Shown in pieces: positions 1-8,170 of a DNA stretch of 33,125 bases. Under the pieces are notes generated by a model. It made no database searches. It had not been told where the DNA came from and worked only from the letters and a program-made list of their open reading frames with translations. A program made the position numbers and the translations under genes. Source of the DNA: Fusobacterium sp. (GTDB lineage Bacteria > Fusobacteriota > Fusobacteriia > Fusobacteriales > Fusobacteriaceae); contig NZ_JAUMYY010000019.1 of NCBI RefSeq assembly GCF_030528405.1, positions 1-33,125 on the forward strand, read 5' to 3'. Every line of letters begins with the position of its first letter. The first letter of the stretch is position 1.

Positions 1-51
1 GGAAAGAGAGCAGACTCAGTGTTCTCAGCAGGACTACAATATAAATTTTAA
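1..51 (+). CDS. C-terminal end of an outer-membrane beta-barrel protein (autotransporter-like), partial
   Basis: The window opens inside a reading frame that runs 16 codons to a TAA. The last residues read FSAGLQYKF. Alternating hydrophobic and polar residues ending in an aromatic F is the usual last strand of an outer-membrane beta-barrel, the signal recognised by the BAM machinery, and it is common in fusobacterial type V autotransporter adhesins. Only the final strand is visible, so the passenger and the exact family cannot be named. A strong terminator follows directly, which supports a true gene end. The barrel call is inferred from 16 residues. Confidence 0.6.
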   Translation, partial: GKRADSVFSAGLQYKF

Positions 52-72
52 AAAATAAACGAAATATAAAAA

Positions 73-104
73 ACTGAATGGAAATTTTTCCATTCAGTTT
101 TTTT
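73..104 (+). terminator. Rho-independent terminator after the outer-membrane protein gene
   Basis: A perfect 12-bp inverted repeat (ACTGAATGGAAA at 73-84, TTTCCATTCAGT at 87-98) is followed by a run of T. An A run precedes the stem, so it may also work for the convergent minus-strand gene that ends at 161. Confidence 0.85.
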
Positions 105-160
105 GTATATAAGAAAACATAAAATATATTTTTTAATAAAAATATTGTAAAGTTTTAAAT

Positions 161-727
161 TTAAAAATTAGATATTATAATTTCACAATTTGAAGCCTCA
201 GATTGACATTTCTCTAAAGAAAATCTATCTCTCTCTTCGTCAGTATAGCCTCCATGTTTATAATAAGCTACATATCTTCCATTAACTATACCCATTGCAA
301 CAGAGCCATAGAGCTTTCTTGAAGCAGTACCTCCCCATGCAATTCCATCATCACATTTTAAGTTAAATTCTTTTTTTGCTACCTTTTTCATTATTTTAAT
401 AGAATCATCATAGTCATAGCCTTCTACAATATCATAAATACCCTCTCCAGTTTTACTGTTATACACAAACACTTTATAGAGGATGACTTTATTAGTATTT
501 TCTGCCTGTAGTTCGTAAAATGTTTTTTGAGAATTATTTTGCTTTTTTATTTGCTCCTGCTGTGCTGCCCATTCAGCTTCTCGTTTTTTTTGTTCTTCCA
601 TAGCACCGTATAATTGTTGTTGATAAGCATTCCATTGGTGTGAATATGGTGTATAAGGATTTGCTAAAATAAATTTATTAAAAAATGAAAAAAATATAAA
701 TATAAAAACTAAGATTTTATTTTTCAT
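161..727 (-). CDS. Small secreted protein of unknown function, C-terminus faintly DUF4189-like
   Basis: The 188-residue product begins with a lysine pair and a long Phe/Ile-rich hydrophobic stretch (about residues 5-22, ending LANP), a typical Sec signal peptide, so it is probably periplasmic or outer-membrane associated. Residues 25-70 are rich in Gln, Tyr and Lys and look low-complexity or coiled. The C-terminal part contains IAWGGTASRK and later SLEKCQ...NCEIII. This spacing of Ala, Cys and hydrophobic residues recalls DUF4189 domains, though the usual final Cys is absent. The start is backed by AAAGGAGAAC just upstream and a good promoter at 757-785. It stands alone. No function can be assigned; the DUF4189 resemblance is weak and judged by eye. 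Confidence 0.75.
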   Translation of the reverse strand: MKNKILVFIFIFFSFFNKFILANPYTPYSHQWNAYQQQLYGAMEEQKKREAEWAAQQEQIKKQNNSQKTFYELQAENTNKVILYKVFVYNSKTGEGIYDIVEGYDYDDSIKIMKKVAKKEFNLKCDDGIAWGGTASRKLYGSVAMGIVNGRYVAYYKHGGYTDEERDRFSLEKCQSEASNCEIIISNF

Positions 728-756
728 AGTTGTTCTCCTTTTAAACTATTTTATAA

Positions 757-785
757 ATTATAGCATAAAAGAAAAACAAGAACAA
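757..785 (-). promoter_or_regulatory. Sigma-70-type promoter for the small secreted protein gene
   Basis: On the minus strand a TTGTTC hexamer (785-780) lies 17 bases from TATAAT (762-757), with a TGC extension before the -10. It sits 30 bases upstream of the start codon at 727. Confidence 0.65.
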
Positions 786-788
786 TAC

Positions 789-817
789 TAACTTAACTGT
801 AAGATTTTGTTAAGTTA
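789..817. repeat. Inverted repeat in the divergent intergenic region, possible operator
   Basis: TAACTTAAC (789-797) and GTTAAGTTA (809-817) form a perfect 9-bp inverted repeat with an 11-base spacer. It abuts the -35 of the minus-strand promoter and lies upstream of the MATE-operon promoter. There is no following T run, so a protein-binding site fits better than a terminator. The rest of the 209-base gap between the two divergent genes holds only the two promoters. Confidence 0.4.
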
Positions 818-863
818 TACAAAATATTTTAAAAAAATAAAATGTTTAGCTTATGAAAATTGA

Positions 864-892
864 TTGACAATAAAGGAAATTTAATATAGAAT
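864..892 (+). promoter_or_regulatory. Sigma-70-type promoter for the MATE/ABC importer operon
   Basis: A consensus TTGACA (864-869) is followed after 17 bases by TAGAAT (887-892). An overlapping TATAGA (885-890) would give a 15-base spacer. It lies about 45 bases before the MATE start codon. Confidence 0.65.
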
Positions 893-936
893 TTATTATG
901 AATAAAGATATGATAAAGGAGAAATAAAAATAGATA

Positions 937-2280
937 ATGTCAAAAAAGATGAATATTATGACAGAAGGTAATATACTAAAAGCTATAGTATTTTTTTCGC
1001 TTCCACTTTTAGGAGGAAGTTTGATACAACAGCTTTATAATACAGCAGATATGATCTTTGTTGGAAATTTTATAAACAAGAGAGCAGCAGCGGCAGTAGG
1101 AGCAAGTGGTCTTTTATTTACTTGTTTGATAGGCTTACTTACGGGAGTGTCTGTTGGAGTTGGAATAGTTGTCTCTCAAAAAATTGGAGCAAAGGATGTC
1201 AGTGCTGCGAATAAAACGGCACATACAGCAATTTCATTTGCCTTATTAAGTGGTATTATTTTAACAATAGTAGGCTTAATTTTTTCAAAAAAACTTTTAA
1301 ATATTATGAATACTCCACAAGAAATAATGACAGAAGCAGTTTTATATTTAAAAATATATTTTTTAAGTATGATACCAATGATTTTATATAATATGGGTTC
1401 TGGAATTATTCGTTCTTCAGGAAACTCTAAGACACCCTTTTATATACTTGCTATAGGAGGGTTTTTAAATGTTATAGCAAATGCTGTATTTATTATCCTT
1501 TTTAAAATGGGTGTTGCAGGAGTTGCTATAGCAACATTTATTTCTCAAAGTTTTACAGCAACTTTAGTGATTTTTTATTTATTTAGAAATGCATCTATAA
1601 TAAAGTTAAAATTAGATTCATTTAAAGTAGATTTCTCTATTTTAAAAAAAATCTTATACTATGGTTTGCCCGCAGGTTTACAATCTATGTTAATAACTTT
1701 TTCAAATATAGCAGTGCAGTATTATATAAATGGTTATGGTGGAGATGCAGTAGCTGCTTATGCTATGTATTTTAAATTAGAAAATTTTATTTGGATGCCC
1801 ATAGTAGCATTAGGGCAGGCAATGACAATATTTTCTGGACAAAATACAGGGGCAAAAAATTATGTTAGATTAAAAAAAGGGACTTTTTTAACTACAATAT
1901 TATCCTGTGGAGTAACAGTGGTTATTGCATTTATAATTTTATTTTTTCCAACAACATTTTTTAGAATTTTTATAAAAGATAAAATAGTTATAAATTTAGG
2001 TTTAAGAATAATTTTTACAACATTCCCTTTTTATTTTTTATATTCTATTTTGGAAACTATGGGTGCTTCAGTTAGAGGAATGGGTTATTCAATAACTTCA
2101 ATGTCTATAATAATAGGAGTTTTATGTGTTTTTAGAATAATTCTATTGACAATAATTTCCAGATTAAATTTGGGTTTTCAAGGGGTTGCTTTTGTTTATC
2201 CAATAACTTGGTTTGTAACTGCTGTGCTATTTACTGTAGCATTTATAAAATATGTTAATAAAGAAATTAAGGGAAAATAA
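937..2280 (+). CDS. MATE family multidrug/solute efflux protein
   Basis: This 447-residue integral membrane protein has about twelve hydrophobic helices in two related halves, the length and layout of MATE (NorM/MepA/DinF-type) exporters, which expel organic cations or other small molecules in exchange for Na+ or H+. The first half carries the family-typical stretch PLLGGSLIQQLYNTADMIFV (about residues 18-37) and later GSGIIRSSGNSKTP; the second half has YGLPAGLQSM. The start at 937 has AAAGGAG at 915-921, a long 15-base spacing, so the ATG at 949 is an alternative. It is the first gene of the unit and ends only 19 bases before the first importer permease, suggesting co-transcription. Its substrate cannot be read from sequence. 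Confidence 0.9.
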   Translation: MSKKMNIMTEGNILKAIVFFSLPLLGGSLIQQLYNTADMIFVGNFINKRAAAAVGASGLLFTCLIGLLTGVSVGVGIVVSQKIGAKDVSAANKTAHTAISFALLSGIILTIVGLIFSKKLLNIMNTPQEIMTEAVLYLKIYFLSMIPMILYNMGSGIIRSSGNSKTPFYILAIGGFLNVIANAVFIILFKMGVAGVAIATFISQSFTATLVIFYLFRNASIIKLKLDSFKVDFSILKKILYYGLPAGLQSMLITFSNIAVQYYINGYGGDAVAAYAMYFKLENFIWMPIVALGQAMTIFSGQNTGAKNYVRLKKGTFLTTILSCGVTVVIAFIILFFPTTFFRIFIKDKIVINLGLRIIFTTFPFYFLYSILETMGASVRGMGYSITSMSIIIGVLCVFRIILLTIISRLNLGFQGVAFVYPITWFVTAVLFTVAFIKYVNKEIKGK

Positions 2281-2299
2281 AAATTTGAGAGGGATAGGA

Positions 2300-3241
2300 A
2301 TGAAGAGTAATAAAAGAATTTATAGTAAATTGATACAAGTTTTAGTAGTTCTTATAGGAATAAGTTTTTTTACCTTTAGTTTGACTTATTTATCGCCTGG
2401 AGATCCTGCTGAAATAATGTTGACTGAATGTGGGCATATACCTACTCCAGAATTGTTAGCACAGACAAGAGCAGAACTAGGGTTGGATAAACCTTTTATT
2501 GAGCAGTATGCATCATGGTGCTATTCAGTTGCCAGCGGAGATATGGGAAAATCATATTCTCTTAGAATACCAGTGACAGAAAAAATAGCTAGAGCTTTTT
2601 TACCAACTTTAAATTTATCATTGCTTTCTTTATTTTTTATGTTGATAATTTCTGTACCTTTAGGGATATTAGCAGCAATTAAAGTTAATAAATGGCAGGA
2701 TTATTTTATAAGAATGTTAACATTTATTGGAATTTCTGTTCCTAGTTTTTGGTTAGGTTTAATTTTTTTAAGTATTTTTGGTGTAATGTTAAAATGGGTG
2801 AGTGTATCAGGAGGAAAAACAGATTTTAAATCCATTATATTACCAGCTCTTACAATAAGCTTGGCTATGTCAGCAAAATACACAAGACAAGTCAGACATA
2901 TATTTTTAGAAGAGTTGGACAAATCTTATGTAGCTGGCGCCAGAATGAGAGGCATAAAAGAAAGTGTAATACTATGGAAGCATGTATTACCAAATGCAAT
3001 GTTACCCCTTATTACACTTTTAGGTCTATCTTTAGGAAGTCTTTTAGGTGGAACAGCAGTAGTTGAAATAATTTATAATTGGCCAGGTATGGGTAGTATG
3101 GCAGTGAAAGCGATATCATATAGGGATTATCCTTTAATACAAGCCTATGTTTTACTTATAGCACTTATATATTTAATTATAAATATGATAGTTGATTTTT
3201 CATATAAATATATAGATTCTAGAGTAAAGGGGGCTATTTAA
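2300..3241 (+). CDS. ABC importer permease, DppB/NikB type
   Basis: This 313-residue inner-membrane permease has a short cytoplasmic N-terminus, then helix 1 and the conserved LSPGDPAEIM segment of the OppB/DppB/NikB family. A large periplasmic loop and five more helices follow. The EAA loop that contacts the ATPase is visible near residues 210-235 (SYVAGARMRGI...WKHVLPNAMLP), followed by YNWPGMGSMAVKAI near the end. I place the start at the ATG at 2300, preceded by GAGAGGGATAGGA and matching family length; a longer frame upstream would overlap the MATE gene and add an atypical tail. It pairs with the next permease. The nickel, peptide or opine substrate is not decided by this subunit. Confidence 0.9.
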   Translation: MKSNKRIYSKLIQVLVVLIGISFFTFSLTYLSPGDPAEIMLTECGHIPTPELLAQTRAELGLDKPFIEQYASWCYSVASGDMGKSYSLRIPVTEKIARAFLPTLNLSLLSLFFMLIISVPLGILAAIKVNKWQDYFIRMLTFIGISVPSFWLGLIFLSIFGVMLKWVSVSGGKTDFKSIILPALTISLAMSAKYTRQVRHIFLEELDKSYVAGARMRGIKESVILWKHVLPNAMLPLITLLGLSLGSLLGGTAVVEIIYNWPGMGSMAVKAISYRDYPLIQAYVLLIALIYLIINMIVDFSYKYIDSRVKGAI

Positions 3242-4066
3242 GTGAAAATTATGGATTTTATAAAAAAACACTTGCAATTTACAATTTTTCTTATTTTATC
3301 AATTATAATTATATTAATTGCAGTATTTGCACCTCATATATCACCAAAAGATCCTTTTGAAGCTATAATGACAGATAGCCTGAAAGCACCTTCTTCACAA
3401 TATTTATTGGGAACAGATATTTTAGGAAGAGATTTACTTTCAAGAATAATATATGGTACGAGGTATTCACTTTTTATGACTTTAACTCTTATAACGATAA
3501 TTTTTTTTCTTGGAACATTTTTAGGAATAATAGCTGGATATTTTGGCTCGTGGGTAGATATTATTATAATGAGGCTAGGGGATATGATGGTATCTTTTCC
3601 TGGGCTTATATTAGCAATAGCTATAGCAGGTCTTTTAGGTCCTAGTGTAATAAATGCTATTATTGCAATTTCAGCAGTGACATGGGTTAAGTATGCAAGG
3701 CTTTCAAGAGCTATGGTTTTAAAAATAAAACAGGAAGTTTATATAGAGGCAGCTAAGGTAACAGGAAGTAGAACTTATGGAATTTTATTTAAATATATAC
3801 TTCCTAATATGTTTACGATGATGTTAGTAACAGCTGTTTCAGATATAGGAGCTTTAATGTTAGAGATCGCAGCTCTATCATTTTTAGGTTTTGGAGCTCA
3901 ACCTCCTATACCTGAATGGGGAGCAATGTTAAATGAAGGTAGGACATATTTAGCAAGAGCTCCGTGGCTTATGATATACCCTGGTATGGCAATAGTTACA
4001 GTAGTTGTAATATTTAATATGCTAGGAGATAGTTTCAGAGATATTATAGATATAAAAATTGATTAG
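3242..4066 (+). CDS. ABC importer permease, DppC/NikC type
   Basis: This is the second permease of the importer, 274 residues. An N-terminal helix (about residues 10-30) is followed by the family segment HISPKDPFEA and LLGTDILGRDLLSRIIYGTRYSL, then four or five more helices. The EAA loop lies near residues 165-190 (EAAKVTGSRTYGILFKYILPN), and SFLGFGAQPPIPEWGAML near the end is typical of OppC/DppC/NikC. Translation starts at a GTG directly abutting the previous TAA, with a G-rich ribosome site inside the upstream gene, so the two permeases are probably translationally coupled; the ATG at 3251 is an alternative. It would form the membrane channel as a heterodimer with the 2300-3241 product. 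Confidence 0.9.
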   Translation: MKIMDFIKKHLQFTIFLILSIIIILIAVFAPHISPKDPFEAIMTDSLKAPSSQYLLGTDILGRDLLSRIIYGTRYSLFMTLTLITIIFFLGTFLGIIAGYFGSWVDIIIMRLGDMMVSFPGLILAIAIAGLLGPSVINAIIAISAVTWVKYARLSRAMVLKIKQEVYIEAAKVTGSRTYGILFKYILPNMFTMMLVTAVSDIGALMLEIAALSFLGFGAQPPIPEWGAMLNEGRTYLARAPWLMIYPGMAIVTVVVIFNMLGDSFRDIIDIKID

Positions 4067-4114
4067 TTGCTAAGATCTTAAAATATATAAAATCAAAGAA
4101 AGGAGTAAGAAAAA

Positions 4115-5683
4115 GTGAAAAAAATGTTTAAAAAATTTGGACTGTTTTCATTGTTAGCTTTAATGTTAAGTTTATTTGTAGCTTGTGGAGGTACAAAAGA
4201 ACAAGCAAAAACAGAGGTAAAACCTCAAGAAATAGTTGTAGGAGTAACAAGTTTTGCAGATACGTTAGAACCAACAGAACAGTATTTTAGTTGGGTTATA
4301 ACTCGTTATGGAGTTGGAGAAAATCTGGTACGTTTTGATAAAGATGGTCAGTTACAGCCTCTACTTGCTGAAAGTTGGGAAGTCAGTGATGACCATTTGA
4401 CTTGGACATTTAAAATTAGAGATGGAGTTAAGTTTTCTAATGGGAATGCTTTGACAGCAGAGGCTGTTAAAAACTCTCTTGAAAGAACATTTGCAAAAAC
4501 AAAAAGAGCAGAAGGATATTTTAAATACGAAAGTATTGAAGCTGATGGACAGGCTTTAAAAATAAAAACAACAACACCAAAAGCTGTTTTAGTACAATCA
4601 TTGGCAGACCCTTTGTTTTTAATAGTTGACACAAGTGTTAATACTGATGAATTTGCAGCTAAAGGTCCTATATGCACAGGACCATATAAGTTTACAGAGT
4701 TCAAAGCAGGAGAATATTCCGTAGTTGAGAAAAATGAATTATATTGGGGAACAAGTCCTAAATTAGATAAGGTAACTTTTAAAGACATAAATGACCAAAA
4801 TACAAGAGCCTTATCTTTGAAATCAGGAGAAATTGACATAGCATATAACTTAAAGGTAAACAACAAAGCAGATTTTGAAGGGCAAGAAGATATAGTGGTT
4901 CAAGAACTAAAATCACTTAGAACAACTTATTCTTTTATGAATCAGAATGGAGCTTTAAAAGATTTAGCATTACGTCAAGCAATAATAAGAGCCTTAGATA
5001 AGCAAGCTTATACACAAAATTTATTAGGAGGGGCAGCTACACCAGGAAAAGCACCTATTCCTCCTACACTTGATTTTGGATTTGATAAATTATTGGATGA
5101 AAATACTTATAATCCAGAATCAGCAAAAGAAATTTTAGCTAAGGCAGGATATAAAGATATAGATGGAGATGGCTTTGTAGAAAAACCTGATGGAACTAAA
5201 TTAGATTTAAATTTTGTTATATATACGAGTAGAGCAGAATTGGGAATTTATGCTCAAGCCGCACAGGTAAATTTGAAAGATATTGGAGTTAAAGTTAGTT
5301 TAAAACCTGTAAGTTATGAAACACTACTTGATATGCGTGATTCAGGAAATTTTGATCTATTAATTTGGAACGTTCTAGTTGCTAATACAGGAGATCCTGA
5401 AAACTATTTATATGAAAATTGGCATAGTCAATCTGCATCAAATAAAGCAGGATATTCTAATTCAAAAGTTGATGCTTTACTAGATGAATTAAAAGGTACA
5501 TTTGATAGAAATAGAAGAAAAGATATAGCTATAGAAGTTCAACAAATATTAATGAATGATGCGGCTACAATATTTTTTGGACATGAAACAACATATTTAT
5601 TCTCAAATAAAAGAGTGACAGGTTTAACTATGTTTCCAATGGATTACTACTGGATAACAACAGAAGTTGGTTTAGCAGAGTAG
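4115..5683 (+). CDS. Extracytoplasmic solute-binding lipoprotein, family 5 (NikA/opine/peptide type)
   Basis: The 522-residue product has a lipoprotein signal with a lipobox ending FVAC and Cys24 as the lipidation site, so it is membrane-anchored and captures the importer's ligand. The body is a family 5 (SBP_bac_5) fold: LLAESWEVSDDHLTWTFKIR near residues 87-106, the domain signature around FSNGNALTAEAV, and TGPYKF near 190. The C-terminal TMFPMDYYWITTEV resembles nickel or metal-opine binding members more than peptide binders, an impression by eye. A GTG start is chosen because AAGGAG (4100-4105) lies 9 bases before it; an ATG three codons later is possible. The ligand may be nickel, a metal chelate or a short peptide. 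Confidence 0.87.
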   Translation: MKKMFKKFGLFSLLALMLSLFVACGGTKEQAKTEVKPQEIVVGVTSFADTLEPTEQYFSWVITRYGVGENLVRFDKDGQLQPLLAESWEVSDDHLTWTFKIRDGVKFSNGNALTAEAVKNSLERTFAKTKRAEGYFKYESIEADGQALKIKTTTPKAVLVQSLADPLFLIVDTSVNTDEFAAKGPICTGPYKFTEFKAGEYSVVEKNELYWGTSPKLDKVTFKDINDQNTRALSLKSGEIDIAYNLKVNNKADFEGQEDIVVQELKSLRTTYSFMNQNGALKDLALRQAIIRALDKQAYTQNLLGGAATPGKAPIPPTLDFGFDKLLDENTYNPESAKEILAKAGYKDIDGDGFVEKPDGTKLDLNFVIYTSRAELGIYAQAAQVNLKDIGVKVSLKPVSYETLLDMRDSGNFDLLIWNVLVANTGDPENYLYENWHSQSASNKAGYSNSKVDALLDELKGTFDRNRRKDIAIEVQQILMNDAATIFFGHETTYLFSNKRVTGLTMFPMDYYWITTEVGLAE

Positions 5684-5693
5684 AGGAGAAACT

Positions 5694-6479
5694 ATGCTAG
5701 AAATAAAAGACTTGACGATACAATATGCAGATAAAAAACCAGTTGTAGAAAATTTTTCTCTATCTTTAAAAAAGGGAGAGATTGTAAGTATAGTTGGGGA
5801 AAGTGGCAGCGGAAAATCGACAGTTCTTCGAGCTATAATGGGACTCTTAGCGAAGGGTGGAAAAGTACTTTCAGGGAGCATATTATATGGAGGAAAATCA
5901 CTGACAGATAAAAATTTGAAAGACTGGTTAACTCTAAGAGGAACTGAAATCACAATGGTTTCTCAGGATTCAGGTGGAGCTCTTAATCCTTTGAGGAAAA
6001 TTGGAAGCCAGTATGTAGAGTATATTAAAAGTCATGAAATTATTTCTAAGGAAGAGGCAGAAAAAAAAGCTATTTCATTTCTTGAGAAGGTTCATCTACA
6101 TAATCCAAAAAATGTTATGGAAAGCTACCCACATCAACTATCTGGTGGAATGAAACAAAGAGTTGGAATAGCTATGGCTCTGACTTTTTATCCCAATTTA
6201 ATATTAGCAGATGAACCCACTTCAGCTTTAGATGTTACAACTCAAGCTGAGATAGTAAGAGAATTTATGAGGCTTAGAGATGAATTTAATACAGGAATAA
6301 TAATTGTTACACATAACCTTGGAGTAGCAGCCTATATGGCTGATAAAATTATAGTTATGCAAAATGGAAAAATAGTTGATAAAGGAACTAGAGATGAAGT
6401 TATAAAAAAACCAAAGAGTGATTATACTAAAAAATTATTGTCAGCAGTTTTGGAAATGGATGGTGAGAGATTTGTCTAG
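5694..6479 (+). CDS. ABC importer ATPase, DppD/NikD type
   Basis: This 261-residue cytoplasmic ATPase powers the importer. Walker A is GESGSGKS (residues 35-42), a Q-loop occurs in EITMVSQDSGGALNPL, the ABC signature LSGGMKQR lies near 149, Walker B with catalytic Glu is LILADEPTSALD near 167, and the H-loop is IIVTHNLGV. The NPL following the Q-loop and the overall length fit the OppD/DppD/NikD group; the product is somewhat short and lacks the long C-terminal iron-sulphur tail of many OppD proteins. The start has GAGGAG 7 bases upstream and is only 10 bases after the binding-protein stop. It should pair with the next ATPase. Confidence 0.9.
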   Translation: MLEIKDLTIQYADKKPVVENFSLSLKKGEIVSIVGESGSGKSTVLRAIMGLLAKGGKVLSGSILYGGKSLTDKNLKDWLTLRGTEITMVSQDSGGALNPLRKIGSQYVEYIKSHEIISKEEAEKKAISFLEKVHLHNPKNVMESYPHQLSGGMKQRVGIAMALTFYPNLILADEPTSALDVTTQAEIVREFMRLRDEFNTGIIIVTHNLGVAAYMADKIIVMQNGKIVDKGTRDEVIKKPKSDYTKKLLSAVLEMDGERFV

Positions 6480-7296
6480 TGAAAAAGAAATGATATTAGA
6501 GAGTAAAAATTTGACCAAAATTTTCTCAACTTATGATGGAAAAGAAATGATAGCTTGTGACAAAATCAATTTAAAAGTCTACAGAGGAAAAACTCTAGGA
6601 ATAGTTGGAGAGTCAGGTTCTGGGAAGACAACCTTTATAAGAATGCTTATGAATTTAGAAAAACCAAGTTCAGGAGAAATTTTATATCATGGGAAAGATA
6701 TAAGCAAATTTTCTGAGAGAGAAGTTTGGGAAAATAGACAGAATATACAGATGGTATTTCAAGATCCATGGACGGCTTTTAATCCTAAAATGAATGTTTT
6801 AGAAATTTTGACTGAACCATTGCTTAATTATAAAAGGATAAAAAAATCTGAAAAAGAAAAAATTGCAACAGATTTGTTAAAAATGGTAGAGCTTCCAGAA
6901 AATTTCATATATAAATATGCTCAAAATATGAGTGGAGGGCAAAAACAAAGACTGGGGATAGCAAGAGCAATATCTCTAGAGCCAGAAGTTTTAATCTGTG
7001 ATGAGGCAACTTCAGCTCTCGATGTTTCTATACAAAAAACTATTATAGAACTTTTGGTGAAATTACAGAGGGAAAAAAATATAAGTATGGTTTTTATTTG
7101 TCATGATTTAGCCCTTATAAATTCCTTCGCACATGAAATTGCTGTTATGAATAATGGAAAAATTGTTGAATTAATAGATGGTGCAAAGGTAAGAGATGCT
7201 ACTCATCCGTATACAAAAAAGCTTATAGATTCAGTTTTTTCGATTCATATGGAACCATATAGAAAGAAAAAAAAATCTGTGTTGAATACTATTTAA
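6460..7296 (+). CDS. ABC importer ATPase, DppF/NikE type
   Basis: The second ATPase has Walker A GESGSGKT (near residue 50), Q-loop QMVFQDPWTAFNP, signature MSGGQKQR near 157, Walker B VLICDEATSALD, and H-loop FICHDLAL. DPWTAFNP and the C-terminal THPYTKKLIDSVF are marks of the DppF/OppF/NikE group. The start is uncertain: the ATG at 6460 gives a 20-base overlap with the preceding gene and has only a weak GGA upstream, while the ATG at 6490 (MILESKNLTKIF) is where the family's core begins but has no clear ribosome site. It is the last gene of the operon, followed by a strong terminator. Confidence 0.88.
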   Translation: MVRDLSSEKEMILESKNLTKIFSTYDGKEMIACDKINLKVYRGKTLGIVGESGSGKTTFIRMLMNLEKPSSGEILYHGKDISKFSEREVWENRQNIQMVFQDPWTAFNPKMNVLEILTEPLLNYKRIKKSEKEKIATDLLKMVELPENFIYKYAQNMSGGQKQRLGIARAISLEPEVLICDEATSALDVSIQKTIIELLVKLQREKNISMVFICHDLALINSFAHEIAVMNNGKIVELIDGAKVRDATHPYTKKLIDSVFSIHMEPYRKKKKSVLNTI

Positions 7297-7313
7297 AAAA
7301 TAAATAAATTTAT

Positions 7314-7341
7314 AAAATGGGAGAATTTTCTCCCATTTTTT
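7314..7341 (+). terminator. Rho-independent terminator of the MATE/ABC importer operon
   Basis: A perfect repeat AAAATGGGAGAA (7314-7325) and TTCTCCCATTTT (7328-7339) continues into a T run, 17 bases after the last ATPase stop codon. Confidence 0.85.
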
Positions 7342-7425
7342 AAAATTTAAAAAATATAAAATTTGTTATACTGAAAGATTAAAAAATTTTAGAAATTTCT
7401 TCTGATAAAAACTGTTCAAAATTAG

Positions 7426-7455
7426 TTTAACAAAAAATAAAATTCATGTTAAAAT
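7426..7455 (+). promoter_or_regulatory. Promoter of the uppS-cdsA-dxr cluster with an internal inverted repeat
   Basis: TTTAAC (7426-7431) and an extended -10, TGT plus TAAAAT (7450-7455), are spaced by 18 bases, 22 bases before the uppS start. The same segment contains a perfect 7-bp inverted repeat, TTTAACA (7426-7432) and TGTTAAA (7447-7453), spaced by 14 bases. A second possible extended -10, TGT plus TATACT (7367-7372), lies further upstream. The 181-base gap holds these and the terminator only. Confidence 0.5.
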
Positions 7456-7477
7456 GAAATAATAATGAGGTGATAAA

Positions 7478-8170
7478 ATGGAGAAAAGTATTCCTAAACA
7501 TATAGCAATAATTATGGACGGAAATGGAAGATGGGCAAAAAAAAGAGGTTTAGCTAGAACTTTTGGACATGCAGAAGGAGCAAAAGCACTTAGAAGGATT
7601 ATAAAATATCTCTCTGAAATAAAAGTTGAATATTTAACTGTATATGCTTTTTCAACGGAGAATTGGAATCGTTCAGAAGATGAGGTGGCAACACTTATGT
7701 CTTTGTTTTTAAAATATATAAAAAATGAAAGAAAATCTATGATTAAAAATGGTATAAGATTTTTTGTTTCAGGAAGAAAAGATAATGTTCCTAAAGATTT
7801 ACTTGAGGAAATAGAAAAATTACAAGAAGAAACAAAAGAAAATAATAATCTAACACTAAATATTGCATTTAACTACGGCGGTAGAGCCGAACTTATAGAT
7901 GCAGTTAATAAAATGATTGAAAACAATGATAAAAATATAGATGAAGAAAAATTTAGAAAATATTTATACAATGATTTTCCTGATCCTGATTTGCTAATTA
8001 GAACAAGTGGAGAGTTTAGAATATCAAATTTTTTACTTTGGCAGATAGCATATTCAGAATTTTATATAACAGATGTTTTGTGGCCAGATTTTGATGAAAA
8101 AGAAATTGATAAAGCAATAGAGAGTTATTCAAATAGGGAAAGAAGATTTGGAGGAGTTAACAATGTTTAA
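7478..8170 (+). CDS. uppS: Isoprenyl transferase (undecaprenyl diphosphate synthase)
   Basis: UppS condenses isopentenyl diphosphate units onto farnesyl diphosphate to make C55 undecaprenyl diphosphate, the lipid carrier of peptidoglycan and O-glycan synthesis. The 230-residue product shows the cis-prenyltransferase signatures: HIAIIMDGNGRWA near residues 8-20 with the catalytic Asp14, FGHAEGAKALR, YAFSTENWNRS, and RTSGEFRISNFLLWQIAYSE near the C-terminus, which binds the diphosphate. Length is normal. GAGGTG lies 5 bases before the ATG. It leads a cluster in which cdsA, dxr and rseP follow, the same neighbours seen in many bacteria, and it overlaps cdsA by 8 bases. Confidence 0.95.
   Translation: MEKSIPKHIAIIMDGNGRWAKKRGLARTFGHAEGAKALRRIIKYLSEIKVEYLTVYAFSTENWNRSEDEVATLMSLFLKYIKNERKSMIKNGIRFFVSGRKDNVPKDLLEEIEKLQEETKENNNLTLNIAFNYGGRAELIDAVNKMIENNDKNIDEEKFRKYLYNDFPDPDLLIRTSGEFRISNFLLWQIAYSEFYITDVLWPDFDEKEIDKAIESYSNRERRFGGVNNV

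Noticed and set aside
4348-4866. 172-codon open frame on the minus strand inside the binding-protein gene
   Set aside because: It lies wholly within a well-supported family 5 binding protein on the other strand, has no ribosome site and no recognisable domain; a shadow frame.
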